From: Cryptomeria japonica
Lineage: Eukaryota > Streptophyta > Pinopsida > Cupressales > Cupressaceae
Length of the DNA: 64,000 nt
Direction: 5' to 3'
Assembly (NCBI RefSeq): GCF_030272615.1
Contig: NC_081405.1
Location: forward strand, 158,707,954 to 158,771,953
A program made the position numbers and the translations under genes. Under the pieces are notes generated by a model. The model made no database searches, was not told the origin of the DNA, and worked only from the letters and a program-made list of their open reading frames with translations. How positions within the stretch are numbered: the stretch's first letter is position 1; each line of letters starts with the position of its first letter. Below are positions 12,525-23,400 of the stretch, piece after piece.

Positions 12525-12767
12525 TTTAATGCTAAATCATTATCACAGCAGACTCAGTAATGGCATTTATGAGTATTAATGATTCGAGCTGACCTGATTA
12601 CAATATGGATAAGATTTATATTTGGATAGACAGTGCAAGTTGCAGTATGAAAGATAACCCGAGGTGCAGAAGTGACTGCCGTTCTCAATTATATTTTTCC
12701 GGTGAGGCATTAAGCACGTTTCTTTAAACGGAGAGAATACATTGCCGTCGAAGTTCGCTCGTCTATG

Positions 12768-12775
12768 TATAAATA
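12768..12775 (+). promoter_or_regulatory. TATA box of LOX-A
   Basis: TATAAATA lies 135 bp before the ATG at 12910, within a promoter block conserved in copy B. In copy B the same place reads TCTAAATA (49142-49149), a weakened box. The inferred transcription start is near 12800, giving a leader of about 110 bases. Confidence 0.65.
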
Positions 12776-12909
12776 GACATGTGGAGCAAGCAAAGGTATC
12801 TCAATCTCAACTAGTGTGAGTGTTTTAAGAGTTGGTTTGATCGCCAGCTTACACTTTAAGCCTTGGCGTGAAAGAATTTGGAGTAAGATAGTTTTTAGGT
12901 GTAGCCAAG

Positions 12910-15900
12910 ATGAGTTTATCGGGTAACGTCTCTCTTCCAACGATTCCAACGATTCCAACAATTCCAACCATTTCATTGCCCTCTAAAAATGGGAATGTAG
13001 GGGATTTGAAATCAAAGGAGAAGTGGTGTTAATGAAAGCATATATTGCGGATGTAACCGACTACTCTGCCACGATCGCGGACACGGTCTCTGAATTGATC
13101 GGGCAGAAAGTTTTTCTTCAGCTCGTCAGTAGCGACAAGATTGATGAAGGTAATGTTACTACTAGTTTTTATTGTTATTACCATAAGATCCTAAGTGGGT
13201 ATATTGATTTTTCTTTTCTGCACCTTGGGCATAATTAATTTATAGCATTGTCCAACGTATGACTGGTAATGGTGTAGATTCGGGATTGGGGAAGAAAGGA
13301 GAGGAGGAATCAATAAGCTGGAACCCACTGGATGGTCCCATTGCTGGTGACTCGAAATTCTCCGTCAGCTTCACATGGAAGACTGAACTGGGAGTACCCG
13401 GTGCATTGCTGGTCAGGAACGCGCATCCGAGGGAGTTCTTCTTGAAATCGCTCTCTCTTTCTGCTGTACCGGACAAACTTCCAGCAATTCGCTTTGTCTG
13501 TAACTCCTGGGTCCATCCTTACTATTTATTCAACAAAACCGACCGGGTCTTCTTCTCTACTCAGGTATAATCTGAGATAAATAATTTGAGAACTTACAAG
13601 TGATCAAGTAACAACGTATTATTAATGAGCATTTTACCCTGAACATTGGTGATTTCAGAGTCATCTTCCCAATGAAACACCAGCGGGTTTGTTGACGCTG
13701 AGAAAGCGAGAGCTGGCTACTCTGCGAGGAAATGGTACTGGAGAGAGAAAGTTTTATGAGCGTGTGTATGACTACGATCTTTACAATGATCTCGGTAACC
13801 CAGATAGTAGTGCCGATCTCCGCAGGGAAGTGCTTGGTGGGTCACAGGACCTTCCTTATCCCAGAAGATGTAGAACTGGACGTGCCCCCTGCAAAACAGG
13901 TTCTCTAAATATCATAGAGCTTCGAGCCTTTGTGTAGCGTTAATTGATTTTAGTTTAAATTACTTTGGAACCTTAATCAATGATAGTGTTTATGATATGG
14001 CAGATCGGAAGTTCGAGAGCTTGCCTCTGTTGCTCACCACCCAATACTACATTCCCCCAGACGAGAAGTTCCCTCATATCAATCTGTCCGACTACAGGTC
14101 TAATTTGGTGCGAGCCTTCGCCAAAAAGGTGATACCCACCATCAAGTCCATATTTGGTGATGAGTTCCACTCGCTGCAAGAAGTGAAAGATATTTACAGC
14201 GAAGGCATCCCCAAGGCTCTCAACAATGTTATGGATCTTAGTAAAGACCTAATTCCTCTCCAAATGGTTAAAGGACTGCTCAGCACACAGGATCAATCTC
14301 TCATTAATTTCACAGTTCCCCAACTTATTAAGGGTGCGAGATCATTACTATTTATTTCATTAAAGCTTAAGCGATTTCTTCTAGTATTAGTCATCGACTA
14401 AATAATATATAATTGATAATTTTTAAATTTTTATTTCCGACCTGCAGCTGACGAAAATGCGTGGAAGACAGACGAAGAGTTTGCACGACATGCCCTTTCC
14501 GGTCTCAATCCCATGGCCATTCAATGTCTGCAGGCACGCAAATTGAAAAGCTCCCTGTTTTAATCTAATGTTAATGTTGATGTTGTAGTTGAATATTGAT
14601 TATAATGCTAACCTTCTTCTCTTAAACTTGGAACAGAGCTTTCCTCCAACAAGCAGCTTGGACGCCGACTTATATGGCCCTCAAGAGAGTTCTATAACGA
14701 CAGAACATATCGAGAAAAACCTCGATGGCCTTACGGTGTTGCAGGTATGCTATATCTATATAGCGATTCAAGTAGTTCCATAACATATCAAAAAGAGAGA
14801 ATTTTGATCCTCTGACCAATCTCATGATGGGATTAAATGTGAATGATTTGATTAGGCTGTGGAAGCAAAAAGACTCTTTATCTTGGACTACTACGATGCG
14901 TACATGCCCTATATTGAACGCATTAACAAAGAATCAGATGAACGTAAAATGTATGCCTCCCGCACTCTCTTCTTCCTCACAGACCAAGGAATTCTGAGGG
15001 TTGTTGCGATCGAGTTGTGTTTACCTCACACCAGTCTCACCCAAGCTGAAAGAAAAGTTTACACCCCTGCACAAGAGGGAGAAGATGGCGCTCTATGGCT
15101 GCTTGCCAAAGCTCATTCAAGAGTTAACGATGCTGGTTATCATCAGTTGATCAGTCATTGGTAAGATCACATTGAAACAAGACAGTAGTTCATATACACC
15201 GAGTGCACAAAATAATGTCACGAAGATTAACTTTTCCATTCTTCGTGCAGGTTAAGAACTCATGCTGTCATCGAGCCTTTCATCATTGCTACTCACAGGC
15301 AACTAAGCAAAATGCATCCCCTTCACAAGTTATTACTCCCTCATTATTTTGATACCATGGACATTAATCAGTCTGCCCGGCAGATTCTGATTAATGCAAA
15401 TGGTGTTATTGAACAAGGATTCACACCCTACAGATACGCCATAGAATTGTCCTCTAAAGCATATAAACACTGGAAACTCAATGAACAGGGCTTGCCCGCC
15501 GATCTCATTAAAAGGTATAGTACTCTCTTCTCTGTTACTCTCTACTGTCAAATGCCATGTAGCTGTCATATAAATAATTCTAAGCTAGGAGATGTACCTA
15601 TACAATTGCAGAGGAATGGCAGTTGCAGATTCAACGGAACCCCAGGGATTGAAGCTTGCGATAGAAGACTACCCATATGCAGTGGACGGTCTGGAGATCT
15701 GGGGTGCTTTAAAGCAATGGGTGAGTGATTATGTGTCTCTCTACTACAAGAGCGACGATGCAATCAAGGAAGACACAGAAGTGCAAGCATGGTGGCAGGA
15801 AGCTGTGAATGTGGGGCATGGAGACCTGAAGAAGGAAAGTGGATGGTATCAGATGGAGTCGGTGCAGGAAGCAGTGGAAGCAATTACAACCATCATTTGG

Positions 15901-16386
15901 ATTGCATCTGCTCACCATGCAACCGTCAACTTCGGGCAATATGCATATGGAGGATACATGCCGAATCTCCCTACTCTCGGCAGACGCTTAATTCCCGAGC
16001 AACATTCCCTTGACTATGCCCAAATGATGAAAGATCCAGAGGCGTTTATGCTGTCATCTGTGTCCAACTCCAATCAGGCCACCACGGTGATGGCGGTGTT
16101 GGAGCTTCTGTCGAAGCATTCAACGGATGAAGCCTACTTAGGGCAGGTGAAGGGATCCACTCATGAATTGACTGACGATGACGGCATCGAACAAGCATTT
16201 GGAAAATTCTCTGCGGCTCTGGTGGGCGTGGAGAAAAATGTGTCAGAGAGGAACAAGAATTCCAGCCTGAAGAACAGGTATGGGCCAACACAGGTTCCAT
16301 ACACACTGCTCTATCCGAACACCACCGATCTCTCCAGGGAGGGTGGATTGACTGGCAGGGGAATTCCAAACAGCTTTTCCATTTAA
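12910..16386 (+). CDS. Lipoxygenase, copy A (9 exons, frame break in exon 1)
   Basis: Plant lipoxygenase, a non-haem iron dioxygenase that adds O2 to linoleic or linolenic acid, the first step of oxylipin synthesis. Inferred exons: 12910-13149, 13278-13564, 13659-13899, 14004-14333, 14448-14533, 14637-14744, 14856-15160, 15251-15514, 15612-16386; introns are only 90-128 bp. Full length would be about 878 residues, normal for the family: PLAT/LH2 domain in exons 1-2, catalytic domain after. Iron ligands are present: His at 15156-15158 (SHW) and 15261-15263 (THA), His at 15916-15918 and Asn at 15928-15930 (HATVN), and the terminal Ile of NSFSI. No plastid transit peptide is seen; the N-terminus is a Pro/Thr/Ile repeat (TIPTIPTI). 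Compared with copy B, exon 1 has TG replaced by A near 12993, a net one-base loss, so translation from 12910 stops after about 40 codons. The next in-frame ATG, at 13032, would drop part of the PLAT domain. Intron 5 uses a GC donor. Either a young pseudogene, an N-truncated gene, or an assembly error. Confidence 0.9.
14534..14636 (+). other. GC-AG intron (intron 5) of LOX-A
   Basis: The exon ends CTGCAG and the intron begins GCACGC; it ends GGAACAG before AGCTTTCCTCC. Only this boundary keeps the frame and gives the expected family junction ([10 protein letters not shown]). No GT donor at or near the site fits. Confidence 0.7.
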
Positions 16387-16558
16387 TCTTTGTCTCTCTT
16401 TGCGACAACGTCAATATCGGATCCATTTAATTTACTTAGTGTTTGTTTAAAATAGACGCTGCGACGATTCTACATCGTTGTCGAGCTATATAATTAGTCA
16501 CTAAATGTAATGCAGCTGTGTAAAAGTAGGTGGAGTTGGCACTATTCCATCTTATTTT

Positions 16559-16564
16559 AATAAA
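16559..16564 (+). terminator. Poly(A) signal of LOX-A
   Basis: AATAAA lies 173 bp after the stop codon. At the same place copy B has TATAAA (54393-54398). Confidence 0.65.
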
Positions 16565-16613
16565 GAATTTTCCTTTCCTTCTTTTTGCTCCCTACTATCT
16601 CGGGTGGGCTCTA

Positions 16614-17083
16614 GGGGAAGAGCACCAGTAGCCGTCATAGCTAATTTCGTGCACCCACAGATTTTAAACAGTACATCGGATTTTGATTTTTTTTTTTAGT
16701 TGTCTTCATATGCGACTTAACTGCTTATAGCTATTGATCTGATTTCTAGGTAGTAACGATGCATGTTGTGGAATCGGTTATGCGCACAAAGATCAAAAAG
16801 TACACATTTCAAAGTGTCGCCTGATACCTAACTAAAAATGTTCTAGTAATTGTCAACTCAAAATCGCTAGTACTTGTTGACAAATGTCCCAATAGTGGTG
16901 CACAAATGTTCCAATAGTGGCGCACAAATGTTCCAATAGTGGCCAAAAAATTACAAAAAATGACTGGCTATTGGTACAAAATAAATTTATTAATGGTGTT
17001 TTCACTATGACAACTATTGGGGGGTCAACATGACAATAAGGTGATGGTTATTGGAACTATGTTGTCTATTGGTGCTCTTCCTC
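16614..17083. mobile_element. 470-bp MITE with TA target duplication and mirrored subterminal motifs
   Basis: The left end reads GGGGAAGAGCACCAGTAG and the right end is the reverse complement of GAGGAAGAGCACCAATAG, an 18-bp terminal inverted repeat with two mismatches. TA flanks both ends (16612-16613, 17084-17085). The copy B flank (near 54446) has a single TA at the matching place, so it preserves the empty site. No coding sequence. The TA target suggests the Tc1/mariner side, but other families cannot be excluded. Inside, CCAATAG or CCAGTAG motifs occur four times in the left part and CTATTGG or TTATTGG four times in the right part, so orientation flips near 16.95 kb. Confidence 0.8.
16880..16944. 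repeat. Three tandem copies of a 22-23-bp unit inside the MITE
   Basis: The unit is close to ACAAATGTTCCAATAGTGG plus a few bases, three times in a row with small changes. Each carries CCAATAG, the same motif found near the element ends. Confidence 0.85.
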
Positions 17084-17262
17084 TACCTGATAACTATTGA
17101 TATAGAGATTGACGTAAAAGTAGTACATACATACAATGGCAGAATTGGTTCAAATTTCGAAGTTCCCATTGCCAAGAACTTTGAACATGTAAAAATTGCT
17201 ATTCCTCCTAAGACTAAAATGTCAATGAAAAGAAAAAAATAAATATAATGTCAGAAACATAG

Positions 17263-19229
17263 CCCTACGAATCTGCTATGCCAAATCTGTTGCAACACTC
17301 GTATACAAATTATTCAAGACACCCAAGAGCTACAATAGCTATGATGGATTACTAAGATATCAAGGTGGAATGTACATGCCAAAATCTCTAGAGCTAAGAA
17401 CCCTAGTATGGAAGAAGGTGCACTCTACACCATATTCAGGACACCCAAGGGTTGTTACACTCTTAGAAGTGATGTAGAGCATGATGGACCCTCCTACAAT
17501 CATACTACAATCCTTCATTCTTTCTTCTTGTTTGTAGCAACATTCACCTATCCAAGGCTTCAAAATAATACTCCACCTATAGATTCATTCAATTCACCAT
17601 ATCTGATCACACATTCATATGTCACGTCACTTTTCCAATCTGCAACACTAGGATCAATCACAAGATCCCAAAACAAGGCCTTTCTTCCAACTATCTAGAC
17701 TCTACTCAATGCACCCAACCAAGGATAACAACCCAACGATTTGTTCCAACACTCTTAATGATCTTACATGCTTAGTATATCTCAACTCAACACCCCAAAC
17801 TTGCCTTTTGTGGAGTTTTGACTCCTAACACCAAACCGCCCTTTCTAGGCTTCAATCCTACTAGCCCTTCAAATTGGGTAATTTAACAATAACTCAAAAC
17901 TTTCTCAAAAAACCTTCCCAAAATATTACATATTTAGACACCCATTTGGAATTTCTACAACATATACAAAAATTAGTTATAGGTACTTTGGACGAACAAT
18001 ACTGACCAACACCCTGCTATGCTTGAAACTAGGTTAATTAGCCCATTTTTACAAAGCAACTACCTCAAAAACTCTTCACCAAGAATCCACACCCAAAAAA
18101 TGTATTACTAAAAGATGCAAATCAACAAATTTTCCTAGTTTTATATAGTGACATGCTCATTTAATCACCCAAACACAAAACCCTCCTTTTTAAGCCTACA
18201 AACTAGGGCTTTCACATACACACCCCCTCCAAACACTTCACAACTTCAACAATAGATCAAACACCATCCACATGACCTGCAAAAACTCCAACAACTATAA
18301 AAACACCCACTCATTCAATGGTTTAACTCAGACCCATACATGGCACCAAATTCCCACTTACTCAACACACCATTCCTCACCACTCTTCACCCTAGGGTCT
18401 CACCATCACATCTCCATGGCCATACCTGCACTCAGAATGTTATAAAAACCTATAATACAACTTTATAGACCCATTCCACAAGAAACGGTAGATACATAAA
18501 GTGGAATGGGTCAATTCTTCATTATGACCCTCAAACCCTTATAAAGCTATCCAAAATGACTGGTTTTAGGACAGTCAATATAAAACATACAAAATGATTG
18601 ATTAAGCCTTCAAACCAATGCCAAATTAAATTTATAACATTTCCCTATCACCTCTAAAAATAATCAGACCAAAATATGTTATGAATGGAGAGTTATAGTA
18701 GTTGGAAGTTAAGATTTTAGACCAAAATTGCAGGGAAACCATGTATTTCATTGCCAAACTCTTACAATGCCAATCAAGTTAGACCATCAACAACCTTTTC
18801 TAGGCTTGTACATGAGCATTTAAACATGATAAAATTCCCATCCAACCAAAATCAACCTGCCAACTAACTTTCAAAACTAATCATGACCATTGGAATTTAA
18901 AAATGACAACTTTAATAAGTTGTTTCATGGCAACCTTACATTGTTTAATTTTTTAATTTGATTAACCAACAAATCTAATAAGACTAAAAATCACCTAAAA
19001 CATGATCTCCACACCAATAAGGAGCATTTTTATATTTATTTTCTCATATGGCATCATTTGACACAATTTGACAACTTTTTGACACAACTAGACATCATGA
19101 CATATTGACCCAAATTATTACATCATGGACCATAAATGGTCTTATTGCATCACATATTGATCAAAATGACCTTATTAGACTTCATCTAGACTCAACATCA
19201 CATATTTGCTCATGAGGTCTCCTTGGACC
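17263..19229. other. Intergenic stretch without recognised gene
   Basis: AT-rich, with C-rich, CpG-poor plus strand (many CCAAACACC-like runs) around 17.6-18.5 kb. No long open frame, no domain, no clear repeat ends. It may be old LTR or leader sequence belonging to the gypsy fossil that follows, but I cannot show this. Confidence 0.5.
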
Positions 19230-20460
19230 CTTGGGTGCTCCCGCACCAAGAAGACATTAAACCCCTATATTTTTGGAAGGGAATGAAAAAGGATTTCGCA
19301 AGATTTGTAGCTTGTTGTTTCGAATTCAAAGGGTGAAGGTAGAACAAAAAAACTTAGCAAGTTTGTTACAACCTAACACTGTGCTAGAATGAAAATGGCA
19401 AATAATCAGTATAGACTTTGTCCAAGGATTGGCCATGTCCAAAAACAAGGATAATGCTATACTAGTAGTGGTTGATAGGCTTAAAAAGGTATCCCATTTT
19501 ATACCTAGAAACTTAACTGATGGAGCACCTATTATAGCCCATAAATTTGTTCAAGAAATATTTAGACTACATGGGGTACCAAAAAAGATAATATCAGATA
19601 GGGATTCTCGAATGACATGCAAATTCTAGCAAATCCTATTTGCAACCTTAGGTACTCAACTGAATATTAGTTCAACCTATCATCTAGAAATAGATGGCCA
19701 AATAGAAAGGTTCAATCAGGTTCTAGAAGATCTTTTGAGAATCTACTGCATGGACCAGTAGTACAAATGAAAAGATTTCCTACCCTTGGTTGATTTATTT
19801 ATAGCAATTCCTACCAGTCATCCATAAAGACGATGCCATTTGAGGCACTATATGAAAGGAGGTGTAAAACTCCTATTAGTTGGGATAAGCTAGAAGATAG
19901 GATAATCCTCAGTTCTAAAATTCTCTTAAAAATGGAAGCAAGTCAAGATGATCATAAAAAGGTTAGCCAAAGCTAACAATCAATAGAAAATCTATGTAGA
20001 TGCAAAGTGAACGCCCAAACAATTTGAGGTGGGAGAGAAAGTACTCCTACGAGTTAAACCTTAGAAAAGTGCCATTAAATTTGAAAATCATCAAAACTTG
20101 CACCCAGATATGTAGGACCATTTGAGGTTTTGAAAGTCATCAAACATGTCACATACATAATTGCTCTACCACCAACTCTCACCTAGTTACATGTTGCATT
20201 TTATGTATCTTACCTTAAAAAGTATATATTAGATTTTTCACACATGATTGATAAGAATTATTTGAATGTAATAGATGTAGGGATGGTCATGATCGGGCCA
20301 TTTAGGGTGCTCAAGATACATAAGCTTCGCTTACATATTAGAGAAGTCAAGCAGTGTAAGGTCTAATGGGACCAATACTCTGATATTAGTGCAACCTATT
20401 AGGATTATGATGAAATCCACCAGAGGTTTCCTCAATTGTTTATAGTTTACAATAGTTGAA
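19230..20460 (+). mobile_element. Ty3/gypsy pol fossil: integrase and chromodomain end
   Basis: Plus-strand translations show, in order, a zinc-finger-like linker (FWKGMKKDFARFVACC), the integrase core (ISIDFVQGLAMSKNKDNAIL, VVVDRLKKVSHFIP, KKIISDRDSR), a segment matching the third acidic motif (YHLEIDGQIERFNQVLEDLL), and near 20.3 kb a chromodomain-like tail (VKQCKV, RFPQLF). This order marks a chromovirus. Only the pol end remains; no LTR was recognised. It is heavily broken, with many breaks, and looks old. Confidence 0.85.
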
Positions 20461-23400
20461 CTATTTTCCAAATGTTTGGATGAACAATATTTCATTTAAT
20501 GTTACTGTTGATACTTTAAATCATTGAGGATGATTATTGACAGAAGGATATGTTACATTTGTCTTGTTCACTGATACTTTGCTATGTTTTTGATGCACTG
20601 ATATGTGATTTTATTTTATATCTTTGAATAGTGGTTCAAAATGCATATGTAAATGATTTTGTTTGAAAAATTATTAAGTTTTATTGAGCTATTTAATTAC
20701 ATTCATACATATTAGAACTAATGATAAGATTTTAGAACTAATGAAGGAAGGGAAAGTATTATTGACTATGGGAGGTAAGCAAGTGAAGGGTCAATTTGCC
20801 ATCAGAGTCTCTAAAACCTGTAAGTATTGGTCGCATCATGTTTCAATGATAAATCTTAGAGATGAGGAGTTGTGAACTAGGTACCTGATTTGGTTAACCC
20901 TAGATAGTCATTCAAGTTGTTAGGGTTACAGTTTCTTATCTTGAAGTCATGATGTTGACTTAAGCCATAGGATAACTAAGTTCAACTAAAAAAGGAATTG
21001 ATAATCATTTGGGATTTAAACTTTAATTTAAATGTAATGTATTTGATGCATAAATGATTATGAGGGTATAATATAAGGAGTAGATATATATACATATGTA
21101 TATATATACGTGTGCAATATTTTAATGCATGACACACACACACATAGATATATATTTATGTACCACATATATTATACATCATAGTCATATAAGTGTCATT
21201 AATGATACTAGCAAACTTATCAATCAATTATTACTCAAATATAATGGTTGAATGGCATGCTCAACAATATGTGAGCAATTACATTATATTGGTCATATTA
21301 CTTATGAAAAACTAAACACACTATGTTGACCATATTCTCTAAACAAGGTGGCGATAAACTATATTGATTCAACCACATTCTATATTATGGAAGTGATATT
21401 AAGCCAACCACATGGATAATATAATCCATGGCTAAGGGAATGATAATATAATGAATTACAAATTAAATGAAATAATGAGAAGGCAGCACCAAATACTTAT
21501 GCTAATCTATCTATTATCAAAGCCAATATAAGAAGATTTTATTTAGCGCATAAATTAATTGAATTCTTGTTGCCACTATGCTATTATCTTGAAATTTGTT
21601 AAAACTCACTATAGTGAGTGAAAGAATCCTTTGCATTCAATTTGAAATTCATTGGATTGGAATTGGAACTCCTTGAAATGAAACATAATAACTATAACTA
21701 TTTCAAAATAGAGGGGAATAGATAAAATATTGAAGTCAATATGATATGTACAGAGGCAAAAGCTTTGTTTTATGACACACACGAGATATCTGGTTCTTCA
21801 TTACTATGGGGATCTAAGTGAAAGATACAAACAACAAAATAAAATCGAGACATAATTGTGAATAATTTGGAAGAAATTTTGGAAGAGTGCACAATCCAAC
21901 CGTGTTAGAAAAGTAGGCTTATTTGCCAGGTTAAGTACTATGAATTCATCTTATTGCTTTTGGTATTTGAAAGTAGATAATTGAAATGAATGGTTTTGAA
22001 ATAAGTTTTTTCATGAATAGAGGTAAATATCTTCATTATTCTCACAAATCTCTTATTGCATTGTATGATAAAGAATAACTGAGAAAACCATAGCCTTTAT
22101 GTTGAAATATAAAGGCCATTACAACAGGTTTTCCTATTGAGCCTTTTGATAAATGCAAGAGAAAATTAACATAAGTAAACTAATATGATTAATAATTTAT
22201 TTTCATTTCCTAAATGATACATGAGTGCATTTATGTATTCAGAATTCCCTTTGAAAGAAGGAAGCTTTATTGTAGTAAATATATGTTATCATCTCTTATG
22301 CTGAGTGAATAGCTAAAGGCTCTTTGGTAGTCTGAGAAATAAAATAGAGACACAATTGGAAATGAAAAGAAATGTTAGAATCAAACATAAAATTACCTAA
22401 ACCAGTTCATATAGAAAGAACTGTAAATTATGTCTATTGTAAACAAATATACAAATCTCTCAAATTGTAATTCATGGTACAATACATAGAAGTAAACATA
22501 ATGGCAGTAAAGACCTTGACTGGAGACACATACTCATAATCATGAGGAGGCAAGTATGCAAGCTCATGATCACAAGTATATAGCCAATAGTTCATAACAA
22601 CAAATAATCTTGAGTTAAGGTAATATGAACTTATTATAAATGGTAGATGATCGTAATTTACATCCCTACAAGTTTTCATGTAGAATGGTATAGAGTGGTA
22701 TTCAAAATTAGAGCCCAATGAGTCTCTAGTTTATGTTAGTATGTAGTTTGCATAAGAGACAACCTTAATGGCCACTAAGACTAAACCCCATATATTGGTT
22801 CTAGCTGAGAAAGGTGGTCAACACTAACTACAAGTTTAATCATGTTTTCAATTATGAAAACATTTGGCCAAGGTGACGTTGCACTAAGCGAGTGTCGAAT
22901 AATTAACATGATCCAGATGCACCAGCTAGTCAGAGGTCATACTAGCTATGAGGTTCCTATCGTGTGTAACTAAATAGAGTTGTATAGGGTCAAAACATCA
23001 GTCTCAGATGGATTTAAAACTATTAACCTACTTATACCCTTGCAAAGGGTAGGGTTGCTTTCAGTAGAAAAATGTGCAGGAGATCACCAAGTTTATGGTT
23101 ATGTGGTAAATTGCCCTGATGAGTCTTTCCCTCTGGTTAGTTGCTTTGCATGATAAAGAAAATTGAATGGATCATCACCAAATGCTGTAAACTCTAAACT
23201 CCTTTTGGGCTTTATATGTAATGTACTCAAAGTTAGAATAGTTCTTCAATTGTTTATATGCTCTTTACTTGTTCTTGAATAATTGTTGTTACTTCTTACT
23301 TATAGAAAAGTTAATTATTTTTCATTTACTCGTATAACAAAAAAATTATTACAGTTCTATGTTGTTCTATGTTTTGTCAATTTATTTGGTTATTATTGTT

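Larger units (their letters stand above)
12525..17262 (+). repeat. Segmental duplication, copy A (LOX-A with flanks)
   Basis: This block matches 48907-54620 in gene order, exon and intron sequence, promoter and 3' flank. In exon 7 I counted about 13 differences in 305 bases (4.3%). Similarity starts exactly where the copia LTR ends and fades near 17.26 kb. Copy A alone carries a MITE; copy B alone carries an LTR element. Confidence 0.9.

Noticed and set aside
7132-12529. Target-site duplication for the copia element
   Set aside because: The five bases after the right LTR (TTTAA) do not match those before the left LTR; the left junction abuts the gypsy LTR, so no claim is made.
13023-13238. 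Separate small gene starting at the GTG near 13023
   Set aside because: It is LOX exon 1 read on into intron 1; the protein is the PLAT domain.
13246-13277. Acceptor at TATAG (13241-13245) for LOX-A exon 2
   Set aside because: It would put a stop (TGA) in frame almost at once; the acceptor ending at 13277 keeps the frame in both copies.
15566-16426. Minus-strand open frames opposite LOX-A exon 9
   Set aside because: Shadows of the lipoxygenase coding strand; the same shadows appear opposite LOX-B.
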